Numbered from the stretch's first letter, positions 7,133-15,062 are shown. The stretch: DNA of 17,862 nt from Flavobacteriaceae bacterium (GCA_030613745.1 JAUWLK010000021.1:1-17862), one strand, 5' to 3'. Translations and numbers: made by a program. The notes: generated by a model from the letters alone, not told the origin.

Positions 7133-7168
7133 AAACCTCATATAATTTAATATTTGTGAGGTTTTTTA
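7133..7168 (+). terminator. Rho-independent terminator after tig
   Basis: AAACCTCA (7133-7140) pairs with TGAGGTTT (7157-7164) around a 16-base AT-rich loop and is followed by more T residues. It lies 28 bases after the tig stop, so tig and clpPX are at least partly separate units. Confidence 0.7.
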
Positions 7169-7248
7169 TTTATATAAGGAATTTAAATTGTATAAGTAAT
7201 AAATTTAAATTAAGTATATTTACAATCTTAAAGTTTAAAAAATATTTT

Positions 7249-7911
7249 ATGAATTTAGGAAATGAATTTAAAAAATTCGCGGTTAAAGATCAAGGAATTA
7301 ATAGTATATATATTGATAAAATAGTTAGTAGTGTTACTCCTTATATAATTGAAGAGCGACAATTAAACGTAGCTCAAATGGATGTGTTCTCTCGTTTAAT
7401 GATGGATAGAATAATATTTTTAGGAACAGCTATTGATGATCATGTTGCTAATATCATACAGGCACAACTGTTGTTTTTAGAAAGTGTTGATGCTTCTAAA
7501 GATATTTCAATTTACATCAATTCACCTGGAGGAGGCGTTTATGCTGGTTTAGGTATTTATGATACCATGCAATTTATAAAACCTGAAATTGCAACAATTT
7601 GTACAGGTATGGCTGCTTCAATGGGTGCAGTATTGATGTGTGCAGGTGAAAAAGGTAAACGATCAGCGTTACCACATTCTCGTATTATGATACATCAACC
7701 TTTAGGAGGAACACAAGGGCAAGCATCTGATATTGAAATAACTACACGTGAAATATTGAAATTAAAAGATGAATTATATCAAATAATAGCTAAACATTCT
7801 GGTCAAAAAATTGATAAAGTACATAATGATTCAGATAGAGATTATTGGATGAAAGCTGATGAAGCTAAAAAATATGGTATGATTGATGAAGTATTAGTTC
7901 GGAAAAAATAA
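7249..7911 (+). CDS. clpP: ATP-dependent Clp protease proteolytic subunit
   Basis: ClpP forms the two-ring tetradecameric serine peptidase chamber that degrades proteins fed in by ClpX or other Clp ATPases. The start used is the ATG at 7249-7251, giving 220 residues that begin MNLGNEFKKFAVK. The frame is open further upstream to a GTG at 7156, but that lies inside the tig terminator hairpin and adds unrelated sequence. The catalytic triad is complete and correctly spaced: Ser124 in GMAASMGA, His149 in RIMIHQPLGG and Asp198 in DSDRDYWM. The oxyanion loop SPGGGVYAG (92-100) and the QASDIEI helix region are intact. The N-terminal propeptide is short. An imperfect -7 element, TATATTTA at 7215-7222, may provide a promoter. 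clpX follows after 59 bases without a terminator. Confidence 0.96.
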   Translation: MNLGNEFKKFAVKDQGINSIYIDKIVSSVTPYIIEERQLNVAQMDVFSRLMMDRIIFLGTAIDDHVANIIQAQLLFLESVDASKDISIYINSPGGGVYAGLGIYDTMQFIKPEIATICTGMAASMGAVLMCAGEKGKRSALPHSRIMIHQPLGGTQGQASDIEITTREILKLKDELYQIIAKHSGQKIDKVHNDSDRDYWMKADEAKKYGMIDEVLVRKK

Positions 7912-7970
7912 ATTTTCAAACAGCATTTTAAATTGAACCAAAACTATTTTGCTAAAAACAATTAATTAAG

Positions 7971-9209
7971 ATGTCAGATAAAGAAGAATTAGAATGTTCG
8001 TTTTGTAAACGGAAAAAAGATGAGACGAATTTATTGATTGCCGGAGTTGATGCACATATCTGTGATAAGTGTATTGAGCAAGCTCATGGAATTGTTTTAG
8101 AAGAATCTATATTAGAAAAGGATAAAACTTCTTCAGAATTTTCAGTTAAAAAACCAATTGAAATTAAAGATTTTTTAGACCAATATATTATTGGTCAGAA
8201 TCAAGCAAAAAAAGTGATGGCAGTAGCAGTTTATAATCATTATAAACGTTTGTTGCAAAGTCCTAGTTCAACTAGTGATGATATAGAAATTGAAAAGAGT
8301 AATATTATTTTAGTTGGTGAAACAGGAACAGGTAAAACATTAATAGCAAGAACTATAGCTAAAATGTTAGATGTACCATTTGCTATTGTTGATGCTACAG
8401 TTTTAACTGAAGCAGGTTATGTAGGTGAAGATGTTGAAACAATTTTAACCAGATTGTTACAAGCTGCCGATTATAAGGTAGATAAAGCAGAAAGAGGTAT
8501 TGTTTTTATTGATGAAATTGATAAAATAGCTCGAAAAGGCGATAATCCTTCTATTACTCGTGATGTTTCGGGTGAAGGAGTACAACAAGCTTTGCTAAAA
8601 TTGTTAGAAGGTACAGTGGTTAATGTTCCACCCAAAGGAGGTAGAAAACATCCTGACCAAAAATTTGTTGAAGTAAATACCAAAGATATTTTATTTATTG
8701 CAGGCGGCGCTTTTAGCGGAATTGATAAAGTAATAAGTAAGCGATTAAATATGCAGGCTGTAGGATATAGTGCATCAATTTCTGATGATAAAGTAGATCA
8801 AGAGAATTTATTACAATATATTATACCAAGCGATTTGAAATCATTTGGCTTGATTCCTGAGATTATAGGAAGACTTCCATCTTTAACATTTTTGAGACCT
8901 TTAGATAAAGAAACATTGCGTTCTATACTAACAGATCCAAAAAATGCAATTATTAAACAATACAAAAAGTTGTTTGAAATGGATGGTATAGATTTTACCA
9001 TTGATGATAAAGCCTTAGATTTTATTGTAGATAAAGCAATTGAGTATAAGTTAGGTGCTCGTGGTTTACGCTCACTTTGTGAAGAAATTTTAACAGACGC
9101 TATGTTTGAATTACCTAGTAGTGAAGAAGTAAAGCTGAAAGTAACCAAAAAATATGCGGAAGAAAAGATATCAAAATCTACTATAAAAAAATTAAAAGCA
9201 GTTTCTTAG
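7971..9209 (+). CDS. clpX: ATP-dependent Clp protease ATP-binding subunit ClpX
   Basis: ClpX is the hexameric AAA+ unfoldase that recognises tagged proteins and threads them into ClpP. The 412 residues contain an N-terminal C4 zinc domain (Cys9, Cys12, Cys31, Cys34), Walker A GETGTGKT (116-123; Lys122), pore loop GYVGED (149-154), Walker B FIDEID (179-184), an RKH-type loop with GGRKHPD (223-229), the Arg-finger region IIGRLP (299-304) and sensor-2 GARGLR (362-367). Two sites vary from the enterobacterial form: Walker A has Glu at its second position rather than Pro, and the ClpP-docking loop tripeptide IGF reads VGY (264-266), which I believe is common in flavobacteria. It follows clpP in the same direction and a strong hairpin terminator closes the unit. 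Confidence 0.97.
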   Translation: MSDKEELECSFCKRKKDETNLLIAGVDAHICDKCIEQAHGIVLEESILEKDKTSSEFSVKKPIEIKDFLDQYIIGQNQAKKVMAVAVYNHYKRLLQSPSSTSDDIEIEKSNIILVGETGTGKTLIARTIAKMLDVPFAIVDATVLTEAGYVGEDVETILTRLLQAADYKVDKAERGIVFIDEIDKIARKGDNPSITRDVSGEGVQQALLKLLEGTVVNVPPKGGRKHPDQKFVEVNTKDILFIAGGAFSGIDKVISKRLNMQAVGYSASISDDKVDQENLLQYIIPSDLKSFGLIPEIIGRLPSLTFLRPLDKETLRSILTDPKNAIIKQYKKLFEMDGIDFTIDDKALDFIVDKAIEYKLGARGLRSLCEEILTDAMFELPSSEEVKLKVTKKYAEEKISKSTIKKLKAVS

Positions 9210-9236
9210 AAAATTTAAGAATACGAAATTAATATT

Positions 9237-9270
9237 ATCCTATAAGGTATTAAAATCTTATAGGATTTTT
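9237..9270 (+). terminator. Rho-independent terminator after clpX
   Basis: ATCCTATAAG (9237-9246) pairs perfectly with CTTATAGGAT (9257-9266) around a 10-base loop, followed by TTTT and an AT-rich tail. It lies 27 bases after the clpX stop. Confidence 0.85.
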
Positions 9271-9320
9271 ATTTATTGGTGTATTAGTAGCTATTTTTTT
9301 ATATTTACCTTCATTATATG

Positions 9321-9328
9321 TAGATTTG
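9321..9328 (+). promoter_or_regulatory. -7 promoter element TAGATTTG for dnaG
   Basis: TAGATTTG matches TAnnTTTG exactly and lies 19 bases before the dnaG start codon, after the clpX terminator. No convincing TTG (-33) partner is seen at 17-23 bases upstream. Confidence 0.45.
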
Positions 9329-9347
9329 TTTTTTTAAATTTTTAAAT

Positions 9348-11351
9348 TTGATTTCAAGAGATACCATTGATAAAGTTTTTGAAACTTCTCGAGTTGAAGA
9401 GGTGATTGGTGATTTTGTAAATTTAAAAAAAGCCGGAGCCAATTTCAAAGGGTTAAGCCCTTTTGCTAATGAAAAAACACCATCTTTTATGGTGTCTCCG
9501 GTAAAACAAATATGGAAAGATTTTAGTACAGGTAAAGGAGGAAATGTTATTACCTTTCTAATGGAACATGAGCATTATTCTTATCCTGAGGCAATTCGCT
9601 ACCTTGCCAGAAAATACAATATTGAAATTGAAGAAACTGAGCAATCAGATGAGCAAAAGCAACATGCTGATGAAAGAGAAAGTATGTATTTAGTTTCCGA
9701 ATATGCAAAGAACTACTTTCATGATATACTTTTAAATTCTGAAAAAGGAAAAGCTATAGGCTTAACATATTTTAAAGAGCGAGGTTTTAATAATGATATC
9801 ATTAAGAAATTTGAGTTGGGTTATGCTCTAGATGAATGGACAGCCTTTACGGATACTGCTTTAGAAAAAAAATATGATCTTAAATTTTTAGAAAAAACAG
9901 GACTTACCATTATAAAAGAAGCAAGTTCACCATTAGAACAGTCAAGAAAATTTGACCGTTTTAAAGGACGAGTACTTTTTCCGATACACAGTATGAGTGG
10001 TAGGGTTTTAGGTTTTGGTGGAAGAACTTTATTAAGTGATAAAAAAGTTGCTAAATACCTTAATTCTCCTGAAAGTGATATTTACCATAAAAGTAAAATT
10101 TTATATGGTATATATCAAGCAAAACAAAGTATTGCAAAAGAAGATAATTGCTATTTGGTAGAAGGATATACAGATGTAATATCTTTATATCAATCTGGTA
10201 TTACAAATGTTGTTGCCTCTTCGGGTACTGCTTTAACTTCTGATCAAATAAGATTAATCAACAGGTTAACTACAAATATTACTGTTTTATTTGACGGAGA
10301 TGCTGCCGGAATTAGGGCTTCAATTCGTGGAATAGATTTGATCTTAGAGCAAGGAATGAATGTTAAAATTGTAGCTTTTCCTGAAGGAGAAGACCCAGAT
10401 AGTTTTGCTAAAAATAAATCTGCTCATGAATTAAAAGAATACTTAGAAAATAATGCGAAAGATTTTATTCAATTTAAAACTTCGTTACTATTAGAAGAGA
10501 CAAAGAATGATCCGATAAAAAAAGCGGAATTAATCCGAGATATTGTAGCTAGTATTTCTAAAATTCCAAATAATATTAAAAAAGAAGTTTATGTACAAGA
10601 ATGTGCTAGACTAATGGATATTTCAGAAAATGTTTTGTTTAATGAGTTATCGCAAATTCTTAAAAAAGAACAAAGAGAGGCTTCAAAGAAACAATCCATT
10701 TCGCATTCATCTTTTACTGGTGTAAAAAAAGAGGTTAAACAAGTTGAAAAAATTGATAGGTTGTTAGTGTTAGAATCAGCACTAATATGGGTATTATTAC
10801 TGTACGGAAATAAAGAAGTTGATTTTGTTGATTATGTGACTGTAATTGATGATGATGGAAATAAAAAAATTCAAAAAGAAGATTATGTTAATGTTGTTTC
10901 TAATGAAATTTATATTAATCTTCAAGAAGATGAAATTGAATTTACAAATCCAATTTTTCTAAAAATTTATTATGAAATAATCCATCAATTAAATCAAAAT
11001 CAAAATATAAATATTGAATCATTTACCAATCATGTTGATATTGAAATTTCAATGGTGGTTACCAATATATTAATGGATGAAGAAAAAGAAGTGTTAAGTG
11101 ACTGGAAACGTCATAATATTTTCCCAAAAAGTAAAGAAAAAGGTTTGCCAAAATTTGTACCGGATGTTATTTATAACCTACGAACATTATTAATCAAACA
11201 AAAAATACAGTTATTAACTGAAAAAATGAATCCTATCAATTTAGAAGATAATGAAGAAGAAATTGATAAAGAAGAAATTAAAAAAACAATTATGGATTAT
11301 ACCCAATTAAAAAATTTATTGGCAGAAAAATTGAATATAGTCGTAAATTAA
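9348..11351 (+). CDS. dnaG: DNA primase with degenerate, ligand-less zinc-binding domain
   Basis: DnaG makes the RNA primers for chromosome replication and works with the DnaB helicase. The start is TTG at 9348-9350, giving MISRDTIDKVFE, the expected family N-terminus; no ATG fits. The N-terminal CHC2-type domain (about 1-95) keeps its scaffold (NFKGLSPFANEKTPSF, IWKDFSTGKGG), but the four positions that are Cys, His, Cys and Cys in classic primases are Ser37, Ala40, Asp58 and Thr61. The TOPRIM catalytic core is intact: VEGYTDV with Glu272, DGDAAG with Asp316 and Asp318, and EDPDSF downstream. The C-terminal part (about 430-667) is the helicase-interaction region and is poorly conserved. At 667 residues it is somewhat longer than the E. 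coli protein. It converges on nadE, overlapping it by 4 bases. Confidence 0.96.
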   Translation: MISRDTIDKVFETSRVEEVIGDFVNLKKAGANFKGLSPFANEKTPSFMVSPVKQIWKDFSTGKGGNVITFLMEHEHYSYPEAIRYLARKYNIEIEETEQSDEQKQHADERESMYLVSEYAKNYFHDILLNSEKGKAIGLTYFKERGFNNDIIKKFELGYALDEWTAFTDTALEKKYDLKFLEKTGLTIIKEASSPLEQSRKFDRFKGRVLFPIHSMSGRVLGFGGRTLLSDKKVAKYLNSPESDIYHKSKILYGIYQAKQSIAKEDNCYLVEGYTDVISLYQSGITNVVASSGTALTSDQIRLINRLTTNITVLFDGDAAGIRASIRGIDLILEQGMNVKIVAFPEGEDPDSFAKNKSAHELKEYLENNAKDFIQFKTSLLLEETKNDPIKKAELIRDIVASISKIPNNIKKEVYVQECARLMDISENVLFNELSQILKKEQREASKKQSISHSSFTGVKKEVKQVEKIDRLLVLESALIWVLLLYGNKEVDFVDYVTVIDDDGNKKIQKEDYVNVVSNEIYINLQEDEIEFTNPIFLKIYYEIIHQLNQNQNINIESFTNHVDIEISMVVTNILMDEEKEVLSDWKRHNIFPKSKEKGLPKFVPDVIYNLRTLLIKQKIQLLTEKMNPINLEDNEEEIDKEEIKKTIMDYTQLKNLLAEKLNIVVN

Positions 11352-12148
11352 TTCTCTTGTTTTTTTAATTCTTCAGAAATCTCACAAACAGGAATTGCTA
11401 TCATTTTATGTAAATTTACACGATGAAGTTTGGTGTAAATGTTAAAAACTTCTTTTTCCCTTCCAATAAAATTATCTATAGATTTTTTATCATCGTATTT
11501 TTTCATAGCCCATTCTAACTCGTCATAACTAGCTCCTAACTGATCCTCATCTGTACGTGAATCTCCAAATAAACCATCAGTTGGTTTTGCAAATTGTATG
11601 GCATTACTTACACCTAAATATTTTGCCAATTCATAAACTTCAGATTTTAATAAATCTGCAATAGGACTCAGATCAACTCCTCCATCACCATATTTAGTAT
11701 AAAACCCCACGCCAAAATCTTCTACTTTATTTCCTGTTCCTGCAACTAATAATCCTTTTATTCCAGCAAAATAGTATAAAGTAGTCATACGCAATCTTGC
11801 ACGGGTATTGGCAAGTGATAAGTCAATTTTATCTTTGCTTTCATTTTTAGGTATAACAGTTTTAAATTCATCAAAAACAGAAGTTAAATTTACTTGTTCA
11901 GAATTTACATTACTAAATCTTGTTTTTAACTGCTGAATATGATCTTTACCACGATTAACCTGACTTTTTGCTTGATGGATAGGCATTTCTATACACATTG
12001 TTTGTAAACCGGTTTTGGCACAAAGTGTTGAAGTTACAGCCGAATCAATTCCGCCAGAAATTCCTATTACAAAACCTTTTACATTAGCTTTAACAGCATA
12101 ATTTTTTAACCAATTGACAATGTGATTTGTTACCTTTTCTGTATTCAT
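11348..12148 (-). CDS. nadE: NAD+ synthase (ammonia-dependent type)
   Basis: NadE adenylates nicotinic acid adenine dinucleotide with ATP and amidates it to NAD+, the last step of NAD synthesis. The start used is the ATG at 12146-12148 (MNTEKVTNHIVNWLK), 266 residues. A longer frame begins at a TTG that lies inside the -7 promoter element. The N-type ATP-pyrophosphatase loop SGGIDSA is at 31-37. Other conserved blocks are IEMPIHQ, the ANTRARLRMTTLYYFA helix, GTGNKVEDFGVGFYTKYGDGGVDLSPIADL, and FGDSRTDEDQLGASYDELE near the C terminus. No glutaminase (CN-hydrolase) domain is present, so it must use free ammonia or a separate donor. The gene is divergent from gldB and shares its stop region with dnaG. 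Confidence 0.95.
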   Translation of the reverse strand: MNTEKVTNHIVNWLKNYAVKANVKGFVIGISGGIDSAVTSTLCAKTGLQTMCIEMPIHQAKSQVNRGKDHIQQLKTRFSNVNSEQVNLTSVFDEFKTVIPKNESKDKIDLSLANTRARLRMTTLYYFAGIKGLLVAGTGNKVEDFGVGFYTKYGDGGVDLSPIADLLKSEVYELAKYLGVSNAIQFAKPTDGLFGDSRTDEDQLGASYDELEWAMKKYDDKKSIDNFIGREKEVFNIYTKLHRVNLHKMIAIPVCEISEELKKQEN

Positions 12149-12167
12149 TCTCAAAGTATTTATTAAA

Positions 12168-12202
12168 TTTGCTAACTGCAAAAATATTAAATTTTATTTT
12201 TG
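12168..12202 (+). promoter_or_regulatory. Candidate promoter for gldB–gldC
   Basis: TTTG at 12168-12171, a 23-base spacer (upper end of the accepted range) and TATTTTTG at 12195-12202. The gldB ATG is 55 bases downstream of the -7 element. An alternative -7 match, TAAATTTG, lies at 12164-12171. Confidence 0.4.
12179..12186 (-). promoter_or_regulatory. -7 promoter element TATTTTTG for nadE
   Basis: The minus strand reads TATTTTTG, matching TAnnTTTG, 30 bases before the nadE ATG. It lies back to back with the candidate gldB promoter on the other strand. Confidence 0.45.
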
Positions 12203-12257
12203 AAATTTGAATTTGATTGAAATAATAAATTTTATACACCATAAATATAATAACCAC

Positions 12258-13220
12258 ATGAAATTTAAATTGTTTTCGTTTTTACTGTTTTTAAGTATTT
12301 TGAGTTGTTTAAAAAAAGAAAATAATAAAGTTGATATAGATAACATAAAAGTTGATGTTGTTATTGAACGCTTTGATCAAAAATTTTATACAATAGCACC
12401 TGAAAACTTATCTGATTTAAAAGATGAATTCCCATTTTTATTTCCAGAACCTAATCCAGATAGTGTTTGGATAAATAAAATGCAAAATAAAGATGAGCAA
12501 GATTTATTTGCCGAATCACAAAAACTATATGCTGATTTTTCAAGTGAAAAGAAACAATTAAGCTCTCTTTTTAAACATATAAAATATTATTATCCGGAGT
12601 TTAAAGAACCAAAAGTAATTACTGTTCTAACCAATGTTGACTATGAACATAATGTAATTTTAGCTGATGACTTATTGTTTATTTCATTAGATATATTTTT
12701 AGGTAAAAAAAATAAAATATATGATAGTTTTCCTAGTTATATCAAACAAAATTATACAAAAGAGCATTTGATTGTTGCTGTAGCAGAACCGTTTGCAAAA
12801 CAATTGATTCCACCTTTATCAGATAAAAGTTTTGTGGCAAGAATGATTCAAGAAGGAAAAAAATTAGCTATGATGCAAGCTTTTTTGCCGAATGTTAATG
12901 AGGCTGAAATTTTAGGATATACAACAGAACAGTTAAAGTGGGCAGAGCAAAGCGAAGTTGAAATTTGGAAATATTTTATACAAAATTTAATGTTGTATAG
13001 TACTGACTCTGAGTTGTCAAAGCGATTTATTATTGAAGCACCGTTTTCTAAATTCTTTTTAGAAATTGATAAAGAATCTCCTGGTAAAATTGGTGTTTGG
13101 TTTGGTTGGCAAATTGTACAATCATACATGAATAATAATAAGGTATCTATACAAGAAATGATGATTGTAGATAATGAAGAAATTTTTAATCAATCAAAAT
13201 ATAAACCGAAAAAACGTTGA
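12258..13220 (+). CDS. gldB: Gliding motility lipoprotein GldB
   Basis: GldB is a membrane-anchored lipoprotein required for flavobacterial gliding, and in flavobacteria gliding is tied to the type IX secretion apparatus. The start is the ATG at 12258-12260, giving 320 residues with a lipoprotein signal MKFKLFSFLLFLSILSC in which Cys17 would be lipidated; upstream in-frame codons add a polar stretch that would spoil the signal. Diagnostic segments are VDVVIERFDQKFY, DEFPFLFPEPNPDSVW, HLIVAVAEPFAKQLIPP, the EIWKYFIQNLMLYSTDSEL block and SPGKIGVWFGWQIVQSYM near the C terminus. No HExxH or other catalytic signature is seen. gldC follows after 53 bases without a terminator, so they form a gldBC operon. 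Confidence 0.93.
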   Translation: MKFKLFSFLLFLSILSCLKKENNKVDIDNIKVDVVIERFDQKFYTIAPENLSDLKDEFPFLFPEPNPDSVWINKMQNKDEQDLFAESQKLYADFSSEKKQLSSLFKHIKYYYPEFKEPKVITVLTNVDYEHNVILADDLLFISLDIFLGKKNKIYDSFPSYIKQNYTKEHLIVAVAEPFAKQLIPPLSDKSFVARMIQEGKKLAMMQAFLPNVNEAEILGYTTEQLKWAEQSEVEIWKYFIQNLMLYSTDSELSKRFIIEAPFSKFFLEIDKESPGKIGVWFGWQIVQSYMNNNKVSIQEMMIVDNEEIFNQSKYKPKKR

Positions 13221-13273
13221 TGCATTTAGGCGTTGGGTAAAAACAAATATATGAATAAACAAATACACATATA

Positions 13274-13609
13274 ATGGCAATAAAACACAGATCAGAAATA
13301 AATATTAAAGTAGGTTTAGATGAAAATAAAGTTCCTGAAGAATTATTTTGGTCTGCCGATGATGGTGATATAAAAGATATGGAAGCAAAAGCTTTATTGC
13401 TTTCTGTTTGGGATAGCACAAATAGAGATACTTATAAAATAAATTTATGGACTAAAGAAATGCCCATAAATGAGATGAAACAATTTTTTCATCAAACCTT
13501 GGTTTCTATGGCAGATACTTTTGAATTGGCAACTAGTGATGATAAGATGAGTGCAACAATGCGTGATTTTTGTGATTATTTTGCTGAAAAAATGGGTATA
13601 GGAGAATAA
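13274..13609 (+). CDS. gldC: Gliding motility protein GldC
   Basis: This acidic soluble protein of 111 residues has no signal peptide or membrane segment. Characteristic stretches are SEINIKVGLDENKVPE, WSADDG near residue 27, SVWDSTNRDTYKINLWTKEMP and a C-terminal helical part with FHQTLVSMADTFELAT. In Flavobacterium johnsoniae GldC is not strictly essential for gliding but improves it, and it is encoded directly after GldB, as here. That knowledge comes from the family; the sequence itself shows only a small cytoplasmic protein. Its stop is 8 bases from the convergent stop of the folK fusion gene, and no terminator is visible between them. Confidence 0.93.
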   Translation: MAIKHRSEINIKVGLDENKVPEELFWSADDGDIKDMEAKALLLSVWDSTNRDTYKINLWTKEMPINEMKQFFHQTLVSMADTFELATSDDKMSATMRDFCDYFAEKMGIGE

Positions 13610-13617
13610 ATAAAGTA

Positions 13618-14748
13618 CTATTGTTTAAAATCAGATATATTTTTAATAATACTTTGATAATCAGTGTCGTTATTTACAAAATCTAGTTCGGTAACATCAA
13701 TAATTAAAGTGTTTAATTGCTCTTTAGTTTTTATAAAATTGAGGTAACCTTTATGAATTTTTTCTAAATAATCAGGTTTAATATTTTGTTCATATTCTCT
13801 ACCGCGAGTTTTGATATTCTCTATCAATCTATCAGTATTTTGATAGAGGTAAACATAAACATCAGGTTTTGATATTTCTTTATACATGATATCAAACATT
13901 TTTCTGTACAAACTGTACTCTTCTTTTGGTAAAGTAATTTGTGCAAAAATGAGTGATTTAAAAATAAAATAATCCGAAACTATAAAATTTTTAAATAAAT
14001 CAAATTGAGCTAAGTCATCAGTAAGTTGGTGGTATCTGTCTGCTAAAAAACTCATTTCCAGCGGGAATGCGTAGCGTTCTTTGTCTTCATAAAATTTAGG
14101 TAAAAACGGATTGTCAGCAAAACGTTCTAAAACAAGTTTGGCATTAAAATCATCACCAATTTTATTTGCAAGTGAAGTCTTTCCTGAACCAATATTTCCT
14201 TCAATTGCTATATAATTATATTTTTCAACTAGAGATATCGGTCTTATAATTTTTATATCTAACTTTTCAATATCACCTGTATCAGTACAATTTTGTAAAC
14301 AAATAAGTATCGTTTTTTTAGCAATAGGATGAATTACATTTGGAGCAATTTCTGTTAAAGGAACCAAAACAAATTTGCGTTCTAACATTTTTGGATGAGG
14401 AACTTTTAAATTGTTGAAAAATATAATTTCATCTTCAAAAAGCAAGATATCAATATCAATACTTCTATCTACATAAACAGTAGAATCTTTTCTTTTTCTA
14501 CCGAGTTGATTCTCAATATGAAGCACAGTTTTTATTAAAATTTCCGGACTCAAATTAGTAGATACCTCTATGCAAATATTAAAAAAATCGTCACTTTTAA
14601 AACCCCATGATTTGGTTTTATAAACTGAAGAAACTTTTTTTATATGCCCAATCTTTTTATCGATAAGATCAACGGCATTTTGAAGAGTCTTTAATTTATC
14701 TCCTTTGTTGCTTCCTAATGATAGATATGTGGTTCTAACTATTCTCAT
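13618..14748 (-). CDS. folK: HPPK–deoxynucleoside kinase fusion protein
   Basis: Two enzymes are joined in one 376-residue chain. Residues 1-165 are 6-hydroxymethyl-7,8-dihydropterin pyrophosphokinase (folate synthesis): YLSLGSNKGDKL (8-19), VYKTKSWGF (42-50), RSIDIDILLFEDE (95-107) and VPHPKMLERKFVLVPLTEI (116-134). The usual WGPR before DIDIL reads YVDR, with the Arg kept. Residues 176-376 are a deoxynucleoside kinase of the dGK/dAK type: P-loop GNIGSGKT (184-191), ERFADNPFLPKFY (209-220), FLADRYHQ (234-241, with the Asp-Arg pair), and the lid region KTRGREYEQ (311-319). It would phosphorylate a deoxynucleoside, probably a purine, using ATP. The linker (about 150-175) is short and there is no frameshift; both halves keep their catalytic motifs. 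I recall such fusions from other flavobacteria. It is convergent with gldC. Confidence 0.93.
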   Translation of the reverse strand: MRIVRTTYLSLGSNKGDKLKTLQNAVDLIDKKIGHIKKVSSVYKTKSWGFKSDDFFNICIEVSTNLSPEILIKTVLHIENQLGRKRKDSTVYVDRSIDIDILLFEDEIIFFNNLKVPHPKMLERKFVLVPLTEIAPNVIHPIAKKTILICLQNCTDTGDIEKLDIKIIRPISLVEKYNYIAIEGNIGSGKTSLANKIGDDFNAKLVLERFADNPFLPKFYEDKERYAFPLEMSFLADRYHQLTDDLAQFDLFKNFIVSDYFIFKSLIFAQITLPKEEYSLYRKMFDIMYKEISKPDVYVYLYQNTDRLIENIKTRGREYEQNIKPDYLEKIHKGYLNFIKTKEQLNTLIIDVTELDFVNNDTDYQSIIKNISDFKQ

Positions 14749-15062
14749 TTTATATCAAGTGCATATTAAAATGATTGATAGAAAAATTGAATTATTTTTT
14801 TCTTGTTTGAATTTAAAAACCCTTTCATAGTATTAGCGAAGAAAATATTTTTAAGTAAAGAAGAAGGGAAGATGAAACCATTTTTATCACTCATTTTGAT
14901 TTGTTTTTGATATTACACCCATAAATTTAATTTTATTAGGGTCTTTTTAACATTATAAATGCAAAGAAAATAAAACAATAGGATAAAAGTTTATATTTGT
15001 TTTTTATTTTTCAACAATTGTAACAATTTAATATATTGTTCGACATATTATAAAATAATTAT
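14749..15062. other. Gene-free 314-base region upstream of sppA
   Basis: This region between the divergent folK fusion and sppA holds no long reading frame. Visible items are a 12-codon mini-frame at 14872-14910 (+) after a purine-rich AGAAGGGAAG; an imperfect hairpin at 14917-14942 (ACCCATAAA with TTTATTAGGGT) followed by CTTTTT; a -7 promoter element for sppA at 14992-14999; and a 6-bp inverted repeat (AACAAT 15022-15027, ATTGTT 15035-15040) in the sppA leader. I find no exact TAnnTTTG element on the minus strand for the folK fusion. Confidence 0.5.
14992..14999 (+). promoter_or_regulatory. -7 promoter element TATATTTG for sppA
   Basis: An exact TAnnTTTG match 63 bases before the sppA ATG; no clear TTG (-33) element is found at the expected distance. 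The implied leader of roughly 55 bases contains a small inverted repeat (15022-15040). Confidence 0.45.

Noticed and set aside
7156..7248. Upstream GTG start that would extend ClpP by 31 residues
   Set aside because: The GTG lies inside the tig terminator stem and the added residues do not look like a ClpP propeptide; the ATG at 7249 gives the family N-terminus.
12207..12257. Upstream TTG start for GldB
   Set aside because: It would put 17 mostly polar residues before the lipoprotein signal; the ATG at 12258 gives a standard lipobox at Cys17.
13186..13419. Minus-strand frame of about 77 codons over the gldB–gldC junction
   Set aside because: It is antisense to well-conserved GldC and has low-complexity composition; a shadow frame.
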